This document shows, piece after piece, positions 17,005 to 25,526 of a stretch of 64,000 nt of DNA. Source of the stretch: an uncultured Propionimicrobium sp. (GTDB lineage: Bacteria > Actinomycetota > Actinomycetes > Propionibacteriales > Propionibacteriaceae); the NCBI GenBank assembly GCA_946221385.1, contig CAMIGX010000008.1:30782-94781 (forward strand). The letters are read 5' to 3'. Below the pieces are notes generated by a model. It did no database searches, was not told the origin of the DNA, and saw only the letters and a program-made list of their open reading frames with translations. A program made the translations under genes and the position numbers. Each line of letters begins with the position of its first letter. Position 1 is the stretch's first letter.

Positions 17005-18815
17005 GCACCCAATTGACGCAAGCCGCTGGCCAGCCAACACGCCAGGCAGCCGCTGACGACCACCCGAAACTCACGACGGCGGGCAATGTGCGCTGGTTGC
17101 TAACTTTTGCCGGCTCAGCAACGCGAACCCTGCTCGGTTCGATCCTCTCGCGCATCATCGCGACCAGCTGCACCGCGGCCGCGCTCGCGTTGCCCGCGTG
17201 GGCGATCGGCGTCATGACGGTACGCCTGGCTGGTGGTGAGTCGATCGGGGCTGGCTTCGTCGTTGGAGTCATCGTTGCCTTTGCGCTGCTCAGCGTCGTC
17301 AAAGCGGTCGCCCGTTACATCGAGCAATTGTTGGGGCACACCGCAGCCTTCCGCTTGCTGGCTGAGCTGCGGATTTGGATCATTGATCGGCTGATACCGC
17401 AGGCCCCAGCGGTAACTGACGGCGTCGGGGTAGCGCGGTTACAGACGGTCGCGGTGCGCGACGTGGACCGCATTGAGGTCTTCTTCGCCCACACCATCGC
17501 CCCCACTATCACAGCGGTGCTGATACCTTCGGCTGCGGTCGTCATCGCTTGGACGACGGCAGGCTGGCAGGTCGGCGTCACCTTGGCGGTGGTCTTGCTG
17601 CTGGGGGCGTTGATTCCGATGCTGGGTGCTCGCGCAGGCGTCCAGCGCGCCAAAGAGCTGTCGGCGGTTCGTGCTGATATCGGTCAACAGGTCGCTGACA
17701 GCGTTCGCTTGCGAGACGAAATCTGGGCCAACCAGGCCGAAGAGCTTCGGCTGCAACAGCTCGAAGGGCATGATTTGCGGCTCGCTGAGTTACTGGCAGC
17801 GGGTGGTCGAAGCGCGGGTCTTCGTCATGGGTTGAGCCAAGTGCGCGTTTGGGCTGGCACCTTGGCGGTCTTGGCAGTCGGGCTGAAGTTCAATGTGGCT
17901 GTTGACTTGACGGGTCTGCCGTGGGTGCTGGTCGCTGCTTGCTTCGTGCCCGGCACGATCGCGGTCTTGGAGACGATCGAGAGGCTAGCGACGTCGCTGC
18001 CAGCGGGCCTAGAAGCTACTAGACGAATCCGAGAGCTGGCCGCCGGCGAACCAGCCGTGCGCGAACCGCTCCAAGCCGCCCAACCCGAGCCTAGATTGGC
18101 GGCCAGCGCCACGCTGCAGAGTGTTGACTTCAGCTATCGGGGACGCCCCGGTCGAGTCTTAAGCGGGGTGAATCTCGAGGTGCCCGCCGGCAGTTTCGTG
18201 GGCATCGTAGGGGCGACGGGTTCGGGCAAATCGACCGTCGCGCGGCTCTTGCAACGCCACGTCGACCCGGATGTGGGTAGCGTGCACATCGCCGGCGTGG
18301 ATGTCCGGGAACTTGGCTCGGCTCAGGTGCATGAGCTGGTGGCGCTGGCCGATCAAGAACCGTTCATCGCCAGCGGCACCGTCGCGGATAATCTGCGGCT
18401 GGCTGACCCGAACGCCGACGAGCAGACCCTGCGGTGGGCAGCTCAAGTGGCGCAACTGGACGTGCCCATGACGCGGCCCCTGCGGCATCGCGCGGATAGC
18501 CTCAGCGGGGGTCAGCGGCAGCGCCTTGCCCTGGCTCGCACTCTGCTGCGCGCCCGTGACCCGCAAAGCGGTGAGTTGCGTGGGATCCTCGTCCTTGACG
18601 AGGCCACGAGCCACCAAGATCCGCTCACTCAACAGCGCATCTTGGCGAACCTGCGCGAGCTGGACGCGACGATCGTCATGATTGCTCACCGGTTGGACGT
18701 ATTGCGGGACGCCGACAGGATTTACGTGCTAGAAGACGGCGAAGTCGCTGAATTAGGCACTTGGGACGAGCTGACGAGTCGAGACGGAGCTTTCATGGCG
18801 CTACTGAACGCTTGA
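17001..18815 (+). CDS. ABC exporter half-transporter, CydC-like partner
   Basis: A 604-residue fused permease-ATPase overlapping the preceding gene by 4 nt (ATGA), which implies translational coupling and a heterodimer. It has GATGSGKST, LSGGQRQRLALA, ILVLDEATSHQD and an H-loop in VIMIAHRLD, so both ATPase sites look complete. Membrane segments occupy roughly residues 45-340. Assignment as the CydC half rests on pairing and similarity of the membrane domain; another heterodimeric exporter family remains possible. Confidence 0.75.
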   Translation: MSTQLTQAAGQPTRQAAADDHPKLTTAGNVRWLLTFAGSATRTLLGSILSRIIATSCTAAALALPAWAIGVMTVRLAGGESIGAGFVVGVIVAFALLSVVKAVARYIEQLLGHTAAFRLLAELRIWIIDRLIPQAPAVTDGVGVARLQTVAVRDVDRIEVFFAHTIAPTITAVLIPSAAVVIAWTTAGWQVGVTLAVVLLLGALIPMLGARAGVQRAKELSAVRADIGQQVADSVRLRDEIWANQAEELRLQQLEGHDLRLAELLAAGGRSAGLRHGLSQVRVWAGTLAVLAVGLKFNVAVDLTGLPWVLVAACFVPGTIAVLETIERLATSLPAGLEATRRIRELAAGEPAVREPLQAAQPEPRLAASATLQSVDFSYRGRPGRVLSGVNLEVPAGSFVGIVGATGSGKSTVARLLQRHVDPDVGSVHIAGVDVRELGSAQVHELVALADQEPFIASGTVADNLRLADPNADEQTLRWAAQVAQLDVPMTRPLRHRADSLSGGQRQRLALARTLLRARDPQSGELRGILVLDEATSHQDPLTQQRILANLRELDATIVMIAHRLDVLRDADRIYVLEDGEVAELGTWDELTSRDGAFMALLNA

Positions 18816-18821
18816 TAGCCT
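18816..18821 (+). promoter_or_regulatory. Possible -10 element for the LGFP protein gene
   Basis: TAGCCT begins right after the stop codon of the CydC-like gene and would give a leader of about 45 nt containing the GAGGGTGA ribosome site. No -35 is evident. Confidence 0.35.
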
Positions 18822-18871
18822 GGGATCACTTGCTTGAAGTTGAACTTGCTCGCCACTTGAGGGTGATTCGC

Positions 18872-20563
18872 ATGCGCGGTTTTAGATGGCAGCGGCTAGG
18901 TGGACTATTGCTAGCAGTCGCATTGGTCTTCGATGTGGCTTGGTTTAGCGGGTTACATAAGGTCAACCAAGCACAGGCTGACGATGCAGTCGTAGCGGCA
19001 GTGCAACGAGGCATCGACCATGCGGCTGCGCGCGGGGTTTCCCAGAGCGTCTTCGTGCTCGATCGGACCACCGGTCAAGTTATTGCTGTGGGCGGTGATA
19101 CGTGGCGTCCGGTGCGGACGCGGTCGCTGACCAAAGTGCCAATTGCGGCCTACTGGTTGTTAAGAGGCGGGGGTTCGCCGAACGCTGCTCCCTGCGACAT
19201 GTGGCGAATGATCACAGAATCTCTCAACGAAGCGGCGCATCAATGTTTCACTCCCGACGTGGTCCCGACCATCACAGCACGTTATGGCTTGGCTTCAACC
19301 AACGCAGTGCCTGGCCAGCCGTATAACTGGGCAGATGTGACGATCACAGCACAAGATGCGGCCTACATGGTTTGGCACATGCTGCGCGATCCTGCTGTCG
19401 CCCCTTGGTTAGACAGTGCAATGCGCAACAATGCCCAGGATTTTGGCTTCGCCGCTATCCCAGGAGCCGGCAGCAAGCAGGGCTGGGGGAACTTCGGAAT
19501 CGGTGAGGTGCATTCGGTCGGCTACACCGATGCCGTAGTAGCGGCTGTGCTGCAGACTGCTCCGTCAGCAAATTATGGCTCGATGTTCGACACCGCGACC
19601 TATACAGCACGAGAAATTCATCAGGCTAGCTACCAGGCCGGCGGCATTGGGCAACATTTTTATAGCATCGGGGCGCGCGCGATCATCGGCGATCCGAATG
19701 GTCCAGAACTTTGTGGTCTCGCTGACGGTGGATGTTGGCGTTCCTATCAGCGCGGCCGGATTTATTGGTCGCCAAATACTGGTCCGCGTTATATGACCGG
19801 CGAGATCATGAACCGGTGGGGTCTTAGTGGTAGTGAGTGGGGCACCTTGGGTTATCCGGTGACAGACCCGCAGTGTGATTGGCGAGGTTGTCGTCAACAG
19901 TTCGTCCGTGGACACATATTCGCAACCGAACAGTACGGTGCATTCGTCGTCGCCAATGGAATCGGCTGGAATTACTTGTTCAACGGCGCGAACAGTATGT
20001 TCGGCTATCCAGTCAGTGACGAATTCACCAGCGAAGACGGATGGGCCAAACAGTATTTCGAATCGGGACGGATTTTCTGGCATCCCACGATGGGTGTGCG
20101 GATCGCCAATGGCGGAATTGGCGCAGGATACGTGCAGGCTGGCGGGGAGCAGGCGATGGGATATCCGACGTCCGGCGAGACATGCGATCAAAACGGTTGC
20201 GTCCAGCATTTTGAGCGTGGCCGGATCACCTGGGATAGCCGCGGACCACAGGTGCATCTAGATTCAGCCACCCCAGCGCCTACCGCAGCCGCGGCAGAAC
20301 CACCGTCGGACGAAAACGCTGCCGAGCATGAAACGACGACTACCGAGGTGGAATCGGGCGCGCCGCTCGACCAGCCGCAACCAGCGGACACATCAAGCGC
20401 ACCCATTCCCGAGGCGAATGGCACGCCGATAGCTGATGAGAACGCAACGCCGACAGCTGCCGTGACCGCAACGCCTGAAGCCTTGGCAACAAGCGCCCAG
20501 CCGGCAATTCAAACCGCGTCGGGCACGCCGGCTGCGACCACTAGCGCTGCCGGAGAGCGTTGA
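18872..20563 (+). CDS. Secreted serine beta-lactamase-fold protein with four LGFP repeats
   Basis: A 563-residue exported protein. Residues 7-36 form a signal peptide or anchor. Residues 38-250 look like the beta-lactamase/penicillin-binding fold, with S85-L-T-K88 followed by VPIAAYWLL as the SxxK helix. A clear KTG triad is not evident; SKQGWG near 201 may stand in its place. Four LGFP-type repeats follow at about 263-460 (IGDPNGPELCG, LGYPVTD, FGYPVSD, MGYPTSG); three hold a Cys pair. LGFP repeats bind the cell wall in relatives. Residues 465-563 are Ala/Thr/Pro/Glu-rich. GAGGGTGA precedes the ATG at 18872. Confidence 0.75.
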   Translation: MRGFRWQRLGGLLLAVALVFDVAWFSGLHKVNQAQADDAVVAAVQRGIDHAAARGVSQSVFVLDRTTGQVIAVGGDTWRPVRTRSLTKVPIAAYWLLRGGGSPNAAPCDMWRMITESLNEAAHQCFTPDVVPTITARYGLASTNAVPGQPYNWADVTITAQDAAYMVWHMLRDPAVAPWLDSAMRNNAQDFGFAAIPGAGSKQGWGNFGIGEVHSVGYTDAVVAAVLQTAPSANYGSMFDTATYTAREIHQASYQAGGIGQHFYSIGARAIIGDPNGPELCGLADGGCWRSYQRGRIYWSPNTGPRYMTGEIMNRWGLSGSEWGTLGYPVTDPQCDWRGCRQQFVRGHIFATEQYGAFVVANGIGWNYLFNGANSMFGYPVSDEFTSEDGWAKQYFESGRIFWHPTMGVRIANGGIGAGYVQAGGEQAMGYPTSGETCDQNGCVQHFERGRITWDSRGPQVHLDSATPAPTAAAAEPPSDENAAEHETTTTEVESGAPLDQPQPADTSSAPIPEANGTPIADENATPTAAVTATPEALATSAQPAIQTASGTPAATTSAAGER

Positions 20564-20615
20564 CTAGCTGAGTTACTCGCTTGCGTTGATCTTCCCTTGC
20601 AGGGGCAGGCGATCG

Positions 20616-20644
20616 TTGACAGCTTCATTGGGTCGTGCTGAGCT
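20616..20644 (+). promoter_or_regulatory. Promoter of first paralog: TTGACA-N17-TGAGCT
   Basis: A perfect -35 TTGACA at 20616-20621, a 17-bp spacer and TGAGCT at 20639-20644, followed by 6 nt and the ATG at 20651. The architecture is identical to that at 21887-21915, and both imply leaderless mRNA. Confidence 0.7.
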
Positions 20645-20650
20645 TTTCGC

Positions 20651-21865
20651 ATGTCGCATCATGGCGCTCAGCCGGCTGGGCCAGACTTTGCTCGTGCGGA
20701 CGGAAATGGCCGAAATCCCTCTTTTAGCCATCAGCTAGGCGGCGGCCCACAATTTGGCCAACTAGGCTACCCGGGTGCACCCAATAGTCAGATGGCTGCA
20801 GGTTTTGGGCCTGCCACGGGACAAGACAGCATCAGGGCGGCGCACGGGAGATTTCATCCCGCGAAGCGGTCGAATGTGTCCAAAGCTGGTGGCTGCCTGA
20901 CCGGAATTGGGATCGTCGCGCTAGGCCTGGCACTGCTCATCGGATTGGGTGTGGCCGTCTATTTCTATACGCTTCGCGACGTCACCAAAGCGGAGACGGT
21001 GGAGCAGAAATGGGCAAAGATCCAGCAACATGCCCCATCGGAGACCATCCTGGACGCGTCCTATGACGCTTATCCGGGCGACGCAGAGCAAGGCAGGGGA
21101 ACGCTGCGCGTCAGTTTTCTGGTGGATGGTCAAAAAGTCACTCTCAGCCCGCTGGATATGACCGGGCAGCATCCAAAAAAATTGGATAACGAATGGAATG
21201 TCGGCGGCACAGCAAGCCAAGTGCGGATGGAAGACTTCTTGCACGCCATCCAGAATGAAGCGAATAAATGCAATGAGTACGAGACAATGCACGCCGATCT
21301 TTACGCCCGCGATGGTGGCAACTCGATAATTCAGATCGTCTGCACAGACCGTGCACGGGAGGAAAATAAGCACACCACGACATATCTTGACGTCAACGGC
21401 GAACAAATTGACGCCAAGGACAGCTCTTGGGAATCTGCGGTCAACACCGTGTTCAAGATGGCAGAGATTTCTTTTCCCGATGAGGTCTTCGGTTTAAGTA
21501 AGTTGCGTCCGGCTACTTGGCATGGCGAAGAAATGCGGATCGTAGGTCCGAAAGTGGGGGAGTGCAGACGAGGTGAAACTCTTCAGCTGCCTAGCATGCA
21601 ATTCGAATTGAAGGGTTGCTTGGTGGCCAGTGGATTTGACGAAGCATTTTCGTTATCTGAGCTTGATCCGCAAACCGTCATTGACCGTTGGGCTGCAATG
21701 GCAGAATCCAATAGCGTGCACTTTGACGAAAGCGAAGCAGTCGTCAAGAAATCTAATGGCGAATTCATCTTTGGTTTGATGTGGGGAAAATTAAACCCGA
21801 ATACCGAAGAATACGAACATCACTTGTGGATCGATCAAAGCGGCAAAGTCTTTAGTCAAAAATGA
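20651..21865 (+). CDS. Uncharacterised single-span membrane protein, paralog A
   Basis: 404 residues, no family recognised. A cytosolic Gly/Pro/Gln-rich tail (1-78) precedes one membrane helix (about 82-106) and an extracellular domain of about 300 residues. The domain shares several blocks with the next gene: EISFPDEVFGL, RIVGPKVGECRRGETL, DEAFSLSELD and FGLMWGKLNPNTEEYEHHLWID. Cysteines in the domain (for example in NKCNE, IVCTD, GECRR and KGCLV) could form disulfides. Composition is more AT-rich than the housekeeping neighbours. Sensing or cell-wall attachment would be guesses. Confidence 0.75.
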   Translation: MSHHGAQPAGPDFARADGNGRNPSFSHQLGGGPQFGQLGYPGAPNSQMAAGFGPATGQDSIRAAHGRFHPAKRSNVSKAGGCLTGIGIVALGLALLIGLGVAVYFYTLRDVTKAETVEQKWAKIQQHAPSETILDASYDAYPGDAEQGRGTLRVSFLVDGQKVTLSPLDMTGQHPKKLDNEWNVGGTASQVRMEDFLHAIQNEANKCNEYETMHADLYARDGGNSIIQIVCTDRAREENKHTTTYLDVNGEQIDAKDSSWESAVNTVFKMAEISFPDEVFGLSKLRPATWHGEEMRIVGPKVGECRRGETLQLPSMQFELKGCLVASGFDEAFSLSELDPQTVIDRWAAMAESNSVHFDESEAVVKKSNGEFIFGLMWGKLNPNTEEYEHHLWIDQSGKVFSQK

Positions 21866-21886
21866 TCAGCCCAGGTCACGGTAGCG

Positions 21887-21915
21887 TTGACAGCGACCAA
21901 ACCAGGTGTTGAGCT
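21887..21915 (+). promoter_or_regulatory. Promoter of second paralog: TTGACA-N17-TGAGCT
   Basis: TTGACA at 21887-21892, 17-bp spacer, TGAGCT at 21910-21915, then 6 nt to the ATG at 21922. The hexamers, the spacing and the flanking GC after TTGACA match the promoter of the first paralog, while the spacers differ in sequence. Confidence 0.7.
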
Positions 21916-21921
21916 TGACTC

Positions 21922-23082
21922 ATGTCAGCTTCGGGCGGTCAGTTTCCACCTTTTCCAGGCAACCAGCATTCACGCGGGCCACAGCCGAGCACCTGGCAAG
22001 GCCAGACGCCTCCAGGCCCGCCCCAGCCCCGATATCAGCCCGTCGGATCGGACGGCGGGTTCGGGAATTCAGGGCACTTCAATATTGCAGAACAGCGTGA
22101 TTCCGGCTCCGCTAAGCCGCGTCGGAACGTCGCTGGTGTACTGATCGCACTATTAGCCGTGCTAGTGGCTGTGGTCGCTGTTGGAGCGTTTCTCGTCAAC
22201 GAAAGGTCAAAGACTCCACCGTTGGAGAAGCAGTGGATAAAGATTCAGAAAGCAGCTCCATCTGATCAAATAATTGCCGCGTTCTTCATGGAAACCAAAT
22301 ATGAGAAACGAAGTGAAGCTAGCTTGACTGTCACCTACCTGGTTGACGGAAAAAGAGTAGACATCAAAGGCTTCAACGGCGAGCTGCAAAAACCAAAAGA
22401 ATTGCGTGGCGACGATATTGCCGGGCCAGCCGATAAAGTTGATGTCCAAAGATTCATCGACGCGCTGCAACGTCCAGAAAATCAATGCCCTGACGAGCGT
22501 CAATTACATGGTTGGATGTCTGCTAGGGAACAGGGTTCAGTATTTAGGCTGGGCTGCGATAAGACCGGTACCACCGACCGTCCCTATGACATCAACCTGG
22601 TCGATATCGGTGGCTATCAACTTCAGCGTAATCCGGGCGTCGACGCGGCAATTGACGGGCTATTGGAGCTAGCAAAGATTAGCTTTCCTGACGAGGTCAC
22701 GGGGCTTCGATGGATGCCTAGAAGTGACGTGAGCTGGAGTATCGATCATGTGTCGATCATCGGTCCGAAAATAGGTAATCTGCAGCGCGTTGAAACGATC
22801 TTCATCGACGAAATGAAAGTCGCTGACCAAACTATGCTGGATAAGTCGGCATATGACGAACCATTCAAAATGAGTGATCTGGATATCGATAAGGCCAAAG
22901 CGACCTGGAACTATCTGGCAGACCTGAAAAGCATTCCATTAGCCACCTCGAGAGCAGTGGTCTATAAGCATGAGGGTCAAATGGTTTACGGACTGCTGTG
23001 GGGCAAGGAGAATCCCACGACCGGCGAGATGCAACACCAGATCTGGGTTGATGGGGAGGGCAACGTCATCGTCGAGAACTGA
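21922..23082 (+). CDS. Uncharacterised single-span membrane protein, paralog B
   Basis: 386 residues with the same plan as the preceding gene: a Pro/Gly/Gln-rich cytosolic tail (1-65), a membrane helix (about 70-92) and an extracellular domain. Matching blocks are KISFPDEVTGL, SIIGPKIGNLQRVETI, DEPFKMSDLDIDKA and YGLLWGKENPTTGEMQHQIWVD. The N-terminal tails are unrelated in sequence though similar in composition, so they evolve faster than the domain. It has its own promoter, so the pair need not be one operon. Confidence 0.75.
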   Translation: MSASGGQFPPFPGNQHSRGPQPSTWQGQTPPGPPQPRYQPVGSDGGFGNSGHFNIAEQRDSGSAKPRRNVAGVLIALLAVLVAVVAVGAFLVNERSKTPPLEKQWIKIQKAAPSDQIIAAFFMETKYEKRSEASLTVTYLVDGKRVDIKGFNGELQKPKELRGDDIAGPADKVDVQRFIDALQRPENQCPDERQLHGWMSAREQGSVFRLGCDKTGTTDRPYDINLVDIGGYQLQRNPGVDAAIDGLLELAKISFPDEVTGLRWMPRSDVSWSIDHVSIIGPKIGNLQRVETIFIDEMKVADQTMLDKSAYDEPFKMSDLDIDKAKATWNYLADLKSIPLATSRAVVYKHEGQMVYGLLWGKENPTTGEMQHQIWVDGEGNVIVEN

Positions 23083-23188
23083 ATCGCGAGGAAGATTTTC
23101 TGACGTCGTGAGCGCAGCTGACAGGGCAAAAGTTTGGCTACGGTCCACGACTAATCGATCTATTTCTAAACCACTCAGCTAAGCCCAC

Positions 23189-23194
23189 TAGGCT
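23189..23194 (+). promoter_or_regulatory. -10 element of the zinc-ribbon gene, leaderless
   Basis: TAGGCT lies 6 nt before the ATG at 23201. Confidence 0.6.
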
Positions 23195-23200
23195 GGAAAG

Positions 23201-23941
23201 ATGCAGGCCGACCCGAACGCCCAACGCGTCCTACTAGACATCGCCAAGCTGGATCAGCGCGCAGCCAAGCTCAAGCATGACGTCCAAGCGCTGCCGCAGA
23301 TCGCCGAGCTAGCCGGGCTCTCCAAACAGCGCAATCAGCTGCTCGAGCGGCTCGTCGAAGCTGAGACGAAGGTGGGTGACGCGCAGCTCGTCGTCGATCA
23401 GATCCAAGAAGATCTAGACACCGCGACTGCTAGGCGCGATCGTAACCAGAAGACCATTGACGAAGGATCGGTCGCGGCGAAGACGCTCAACTCTCTGGTC
23501 GAAGAGACTGAACATCTAAAGGGCAGGATCGCCAAGCTGGAGGACTCTCAGTTGGAGGCGATGGACGTCCTCGAGCAGCTGACTGGCGTCCAGGACGGTC
23601 TGACAGCTAATCGCGTCGAACTGGAGGCGAAGATGCGGGAGCTGGTCGCTGAGCGCGATGCGTCTGCGGAGGAACTGAAGAGCGAGTACCAGCAGGTGCA
23701 AGCTGATCGTTCCCAACTGACCCGCAAGCTGCCAGCTGACCTCGTCCAGCTCTACGACAAGATCGCTGAGCGCGCCGGGACCTCAGGTGCTGCGGAATTG
23801 CGGGCGGGACGCTGCGGGGGCTGCGGCATGCACTTGGATGCAGCCGGGCTGCAAAGCCATCGAGATGCTAAACCCACTGAGGTGCTGCGCTGCGAAGATT
23901 GCGGACGGATCCTGGTTCGCACTAGCGAATCTGGCTTGTGA
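23201..23941 (+). CDS. Coiled-coil protein with C4 zinc ribbon
   Basis: A 246-residue protein whose first about 190 residues form a long charged coiled-coil hairpin. It ends in a zinc ribbon with two Cys pairs, CGGCGMHL and CEDCGRIL. This is the bacterial zinc-ribbon family of mycobacterial Rv2229c (CT398-like), commonly next to a Nif3 protein and near rnpB. Its molecular role is not established; nucleic-acid or trafficking roles have been suggested for relatives. Leaderless start. Confidence 0.85.
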   Translation: MQADPNAQRVLLDIAKLDQRAAKLKHDVQALPQIAELAGLSKQRNQLLERLVEAETKVGDAQLVVDQIQEDLDTATARRDRNQKTIDEGSVAAKTLNSLVEETEHLKGRIAKLEDSQLEAMDVLEQLTGVQDGLTANRVELEAKMRELVAERDASAEELKSEYQQVQADRSQLTRKLPADLVQLYDKIAERAGTSGAAELRAGRCGGCGMHLDAAGLQSHRDAKPTEVLRCEDCGRILVRTSESGL

Positions 23942-24157
23942 GCAAGCTCCTGGTTCGTCAGTGTCCGTCGAGTGCTCAATAACGCACGTAGTTGTCGTGG
24001 GCTAGGTCGTCGCCACAGCTCACCATGCCACGCGACATTGTCGATGATCCGCAGGGCCGCATCTACAGCGAGAGCGGGCTTTGTCTACTGATCAATGACA
24101 TCTTCGAAGCATCGGTTATGCGTCCTGCCAGCATTCGGGACGCCGGCTGTGCGCCGC

Positions 24158-24163
24158 TAGAAT
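24158..24163 (+). promoter_or_regulatory. -10 element of rnpB
   Basis: TAGAAT lies 5-7 nt before the first base of the P1 helix of RNase P RNA. A weak TTCGGG lies 18 bp upstream. Confidence 0.6.
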
Positions 24164-24168
24164 CAGAT

Positions 24169-24590
24169 CGACGAGTCGGCCGGGTGATCGCGGCGCGAGC
24201 TGAGGAAAGTCCGGACTCCATAGGGCGAGGTGGTGGGTAACACCCACCCAGGGCGACCTGCGGGAAAGTGCCACAGAAAGCAAACCACCCGTCAACCGCG
24301 TCAACTGACGACAGGGACGGGCCAGGGTGAAAGGGCGCGTGTAAGAGACCACCGCAGCGTCGGTGACGACGCTGGCAGGGCAAACCCCACCTGGAGCAAG
24401 ACCAAGAAGGCCTGGCGGCGCTTTGCTGCCGGCGGGCCGCGACGATGTTTGAAGGCTGCCCGCCTGAGTCGTCGGGTAGGTCGCACGTCTGCGTCCTAAG
24501 GCGCAGGGGGAGGACGTCGGCGACGGCGTTCACAGATGGATGATCACCAGGAGAAATCCCACAGAATCCGGCTTATAGGCCGACTCGTCG
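24169..24590 (+). ncRNA. rnpB: RNase P RNA, bacterial class A
   Basis: About 422 nt. The 5' end CGACGAGTCGGCC pairs with the 3' end GGCCGACTCGTCG as helix P1. Universally conserved stretches appear in order: GAGGAAAGTCCGGACTCC, CCACAGAAA, GGGTGAAAGGG, GTAAGAGACCACCG, GGCAAACCCCACC and CCACAGAATCCGGCTTA. It is the catalytic RNA maturing tRNA 5' ends. Many frames are open across it, but they are not genes. A T5 run after 24590 probably ends transcription. Confidence 0.96.
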
Positions 24591-24600
24591 TATTTTTCGG
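24591..24600 (+). terminator. T-run ending rnpB
   Basis: TATTTTTCGG follows the P1 helix directly, so the 3' strand of the RNA may itself supply the hairpin (GGCTTATAGGCC) with a U-run. Confidence 0.5.
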
Positions 24601-24625
24601 AAAACTGGATTAGCCGCGGGCTCGA

Positions 24626-25240
24626 TCAGCCGGTCTGGCCGAATAGCCAGCCGACCCCGAAGGTGATCGCGAGCGCTAACGAGCCGCCAATCAACAACCG
24701 CACCACAGCACGTCCAACCGGAGTGCCAGCGAGTTTTGCTGATGTCGCGCCTGTCAAGGCAAGCGCAAGCAACGTCACTGCGAAGATCAGCGGAACCCGT
24801 GCCTCAGCAGGGGTCAGCGTCGCCGCGAGCATCGGCAAGATCGCGCCAGCAAAGAATGACAAGAAAGATGCGATCGCCGCCGACCACGGGTTGACGGTGT
24901 CCTCCTCACAGACACCATGGACACGCTCGGTGTCACGCTGTGAAGAGACCGAAACATATTCGCCGAGCGCCATCGACACTGCGCCGCCGACCACAGCAGC
25001 CAGCCCCGCCATGATGATCGCGTGGCGGTTGGTGGTCGCGCCGGCAACACCGACGAGCACCGCCGCCGTCGACACGATGCCGTCATTGGCTCCCAAGACC
25101 GCAGCGCGCAGCCGGTTCACCTTCTCGCCGAGGTGCGCGTCGAAAAGATCCATGCGCTCTTGGTCTGCGATGGCCGTCATCGCGGGAGTCGTGAACTGTT
25201 CGCGGGCATCAGGCGCGATGGCCTCTTCGGTGCTGCTCAT
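24626..25240 (-). CDS. VIT1/CCC1-family membrane transporter
   Basis: A 204-residue protein. After a 45-residue cytosolic N-terminus come NRLRAAVLGANDGIVSTAAVLVGVAG and AVSMALGEYVSVSSQRDTE, the hallmarks of the VIT1/CCC1 family of Fe(II)/Mn(II) transporters. Five hydrophobic segments follow the family pattern. The metal is inferred from the family only. ATG 25240 is preceded by GGTGGAG; an earlier in-frame start at 25279 adds 13 residues. Confidence 0.85.
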   Translation of the reverse strand: MSSTEEAIAPDAREQFTTPAMTAIADQERMDLFDAHLGEKVNRLRAAVLGANDGIVSTAAVLVGVAGATTNRHAIIMAGLAAVVGGAVSMALGEYVSVSSQRDTERVHGVCEEDTVNPWSAAIASFLSFFAGAILPMLAATLTPAEARVPLIFAVTLLALALTGATSAKLAGTPVGRAVVRLLIGGSLALAITFGVGWLFGQTG

Positions 25241-25301
25241 AGCTCCACCATGACGTGGAAAATTTGACATCGCAAGCAAGTTTGTGCTCGCTTACTGAGT
25301 C

Positions 25302-25526
25302 TTACCTTCGCTGCTCGTTAGGTTTCCGAGTGGTTCGATAAAGCTCGAATAAATCAGGATCGTCCATCGCCAAATAGACCAATCCGCAGTCCTGCGGGCC
25401 GGTAGCGCCAGGCTGACACAGCGAACATTTATCGGCGGGTCGCAACGGACATTTCGGTTCGACGTGTCGCTTCGTCCGCGGCATGCGCGACGCACCATCG
25501 GCTAGCGGCGAATTCGCTGAGGTCAT
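25302..25526 (-). CDS. Small conserved cysteine-containing actinobacterial protein
   Basis: 74 residues. The core CPLRPADKCSLCQPGATGPQDCGLVYLAMDDP has four cysteines and is a recognisable short conserved actinobacterial sequence without an assigned role. The ATG overlaps the map stop codon by one base (TGATG), so it is translationally coupled to map. The Cys spacing (C-x7-C-x2-C) could bind a metal. A shorter start at residue 15 (MPRTKRHV) is possible. Confidence 0.65.
   Translation of the reverse strand: MTSANSPLADGASRMPRTKRHVEPKCPLRPADKCSLCQPGATGPQDCGLVYLAMDDPDLFELYRTTRKPNEQRR

Noticed and set aside
23992..24240. An open reading frame starting upstream of rnpB
   Set aside because: It runs straight into the 5' part of RNase P RNA, has no ribosome site, and its product matches nothing I recognise.
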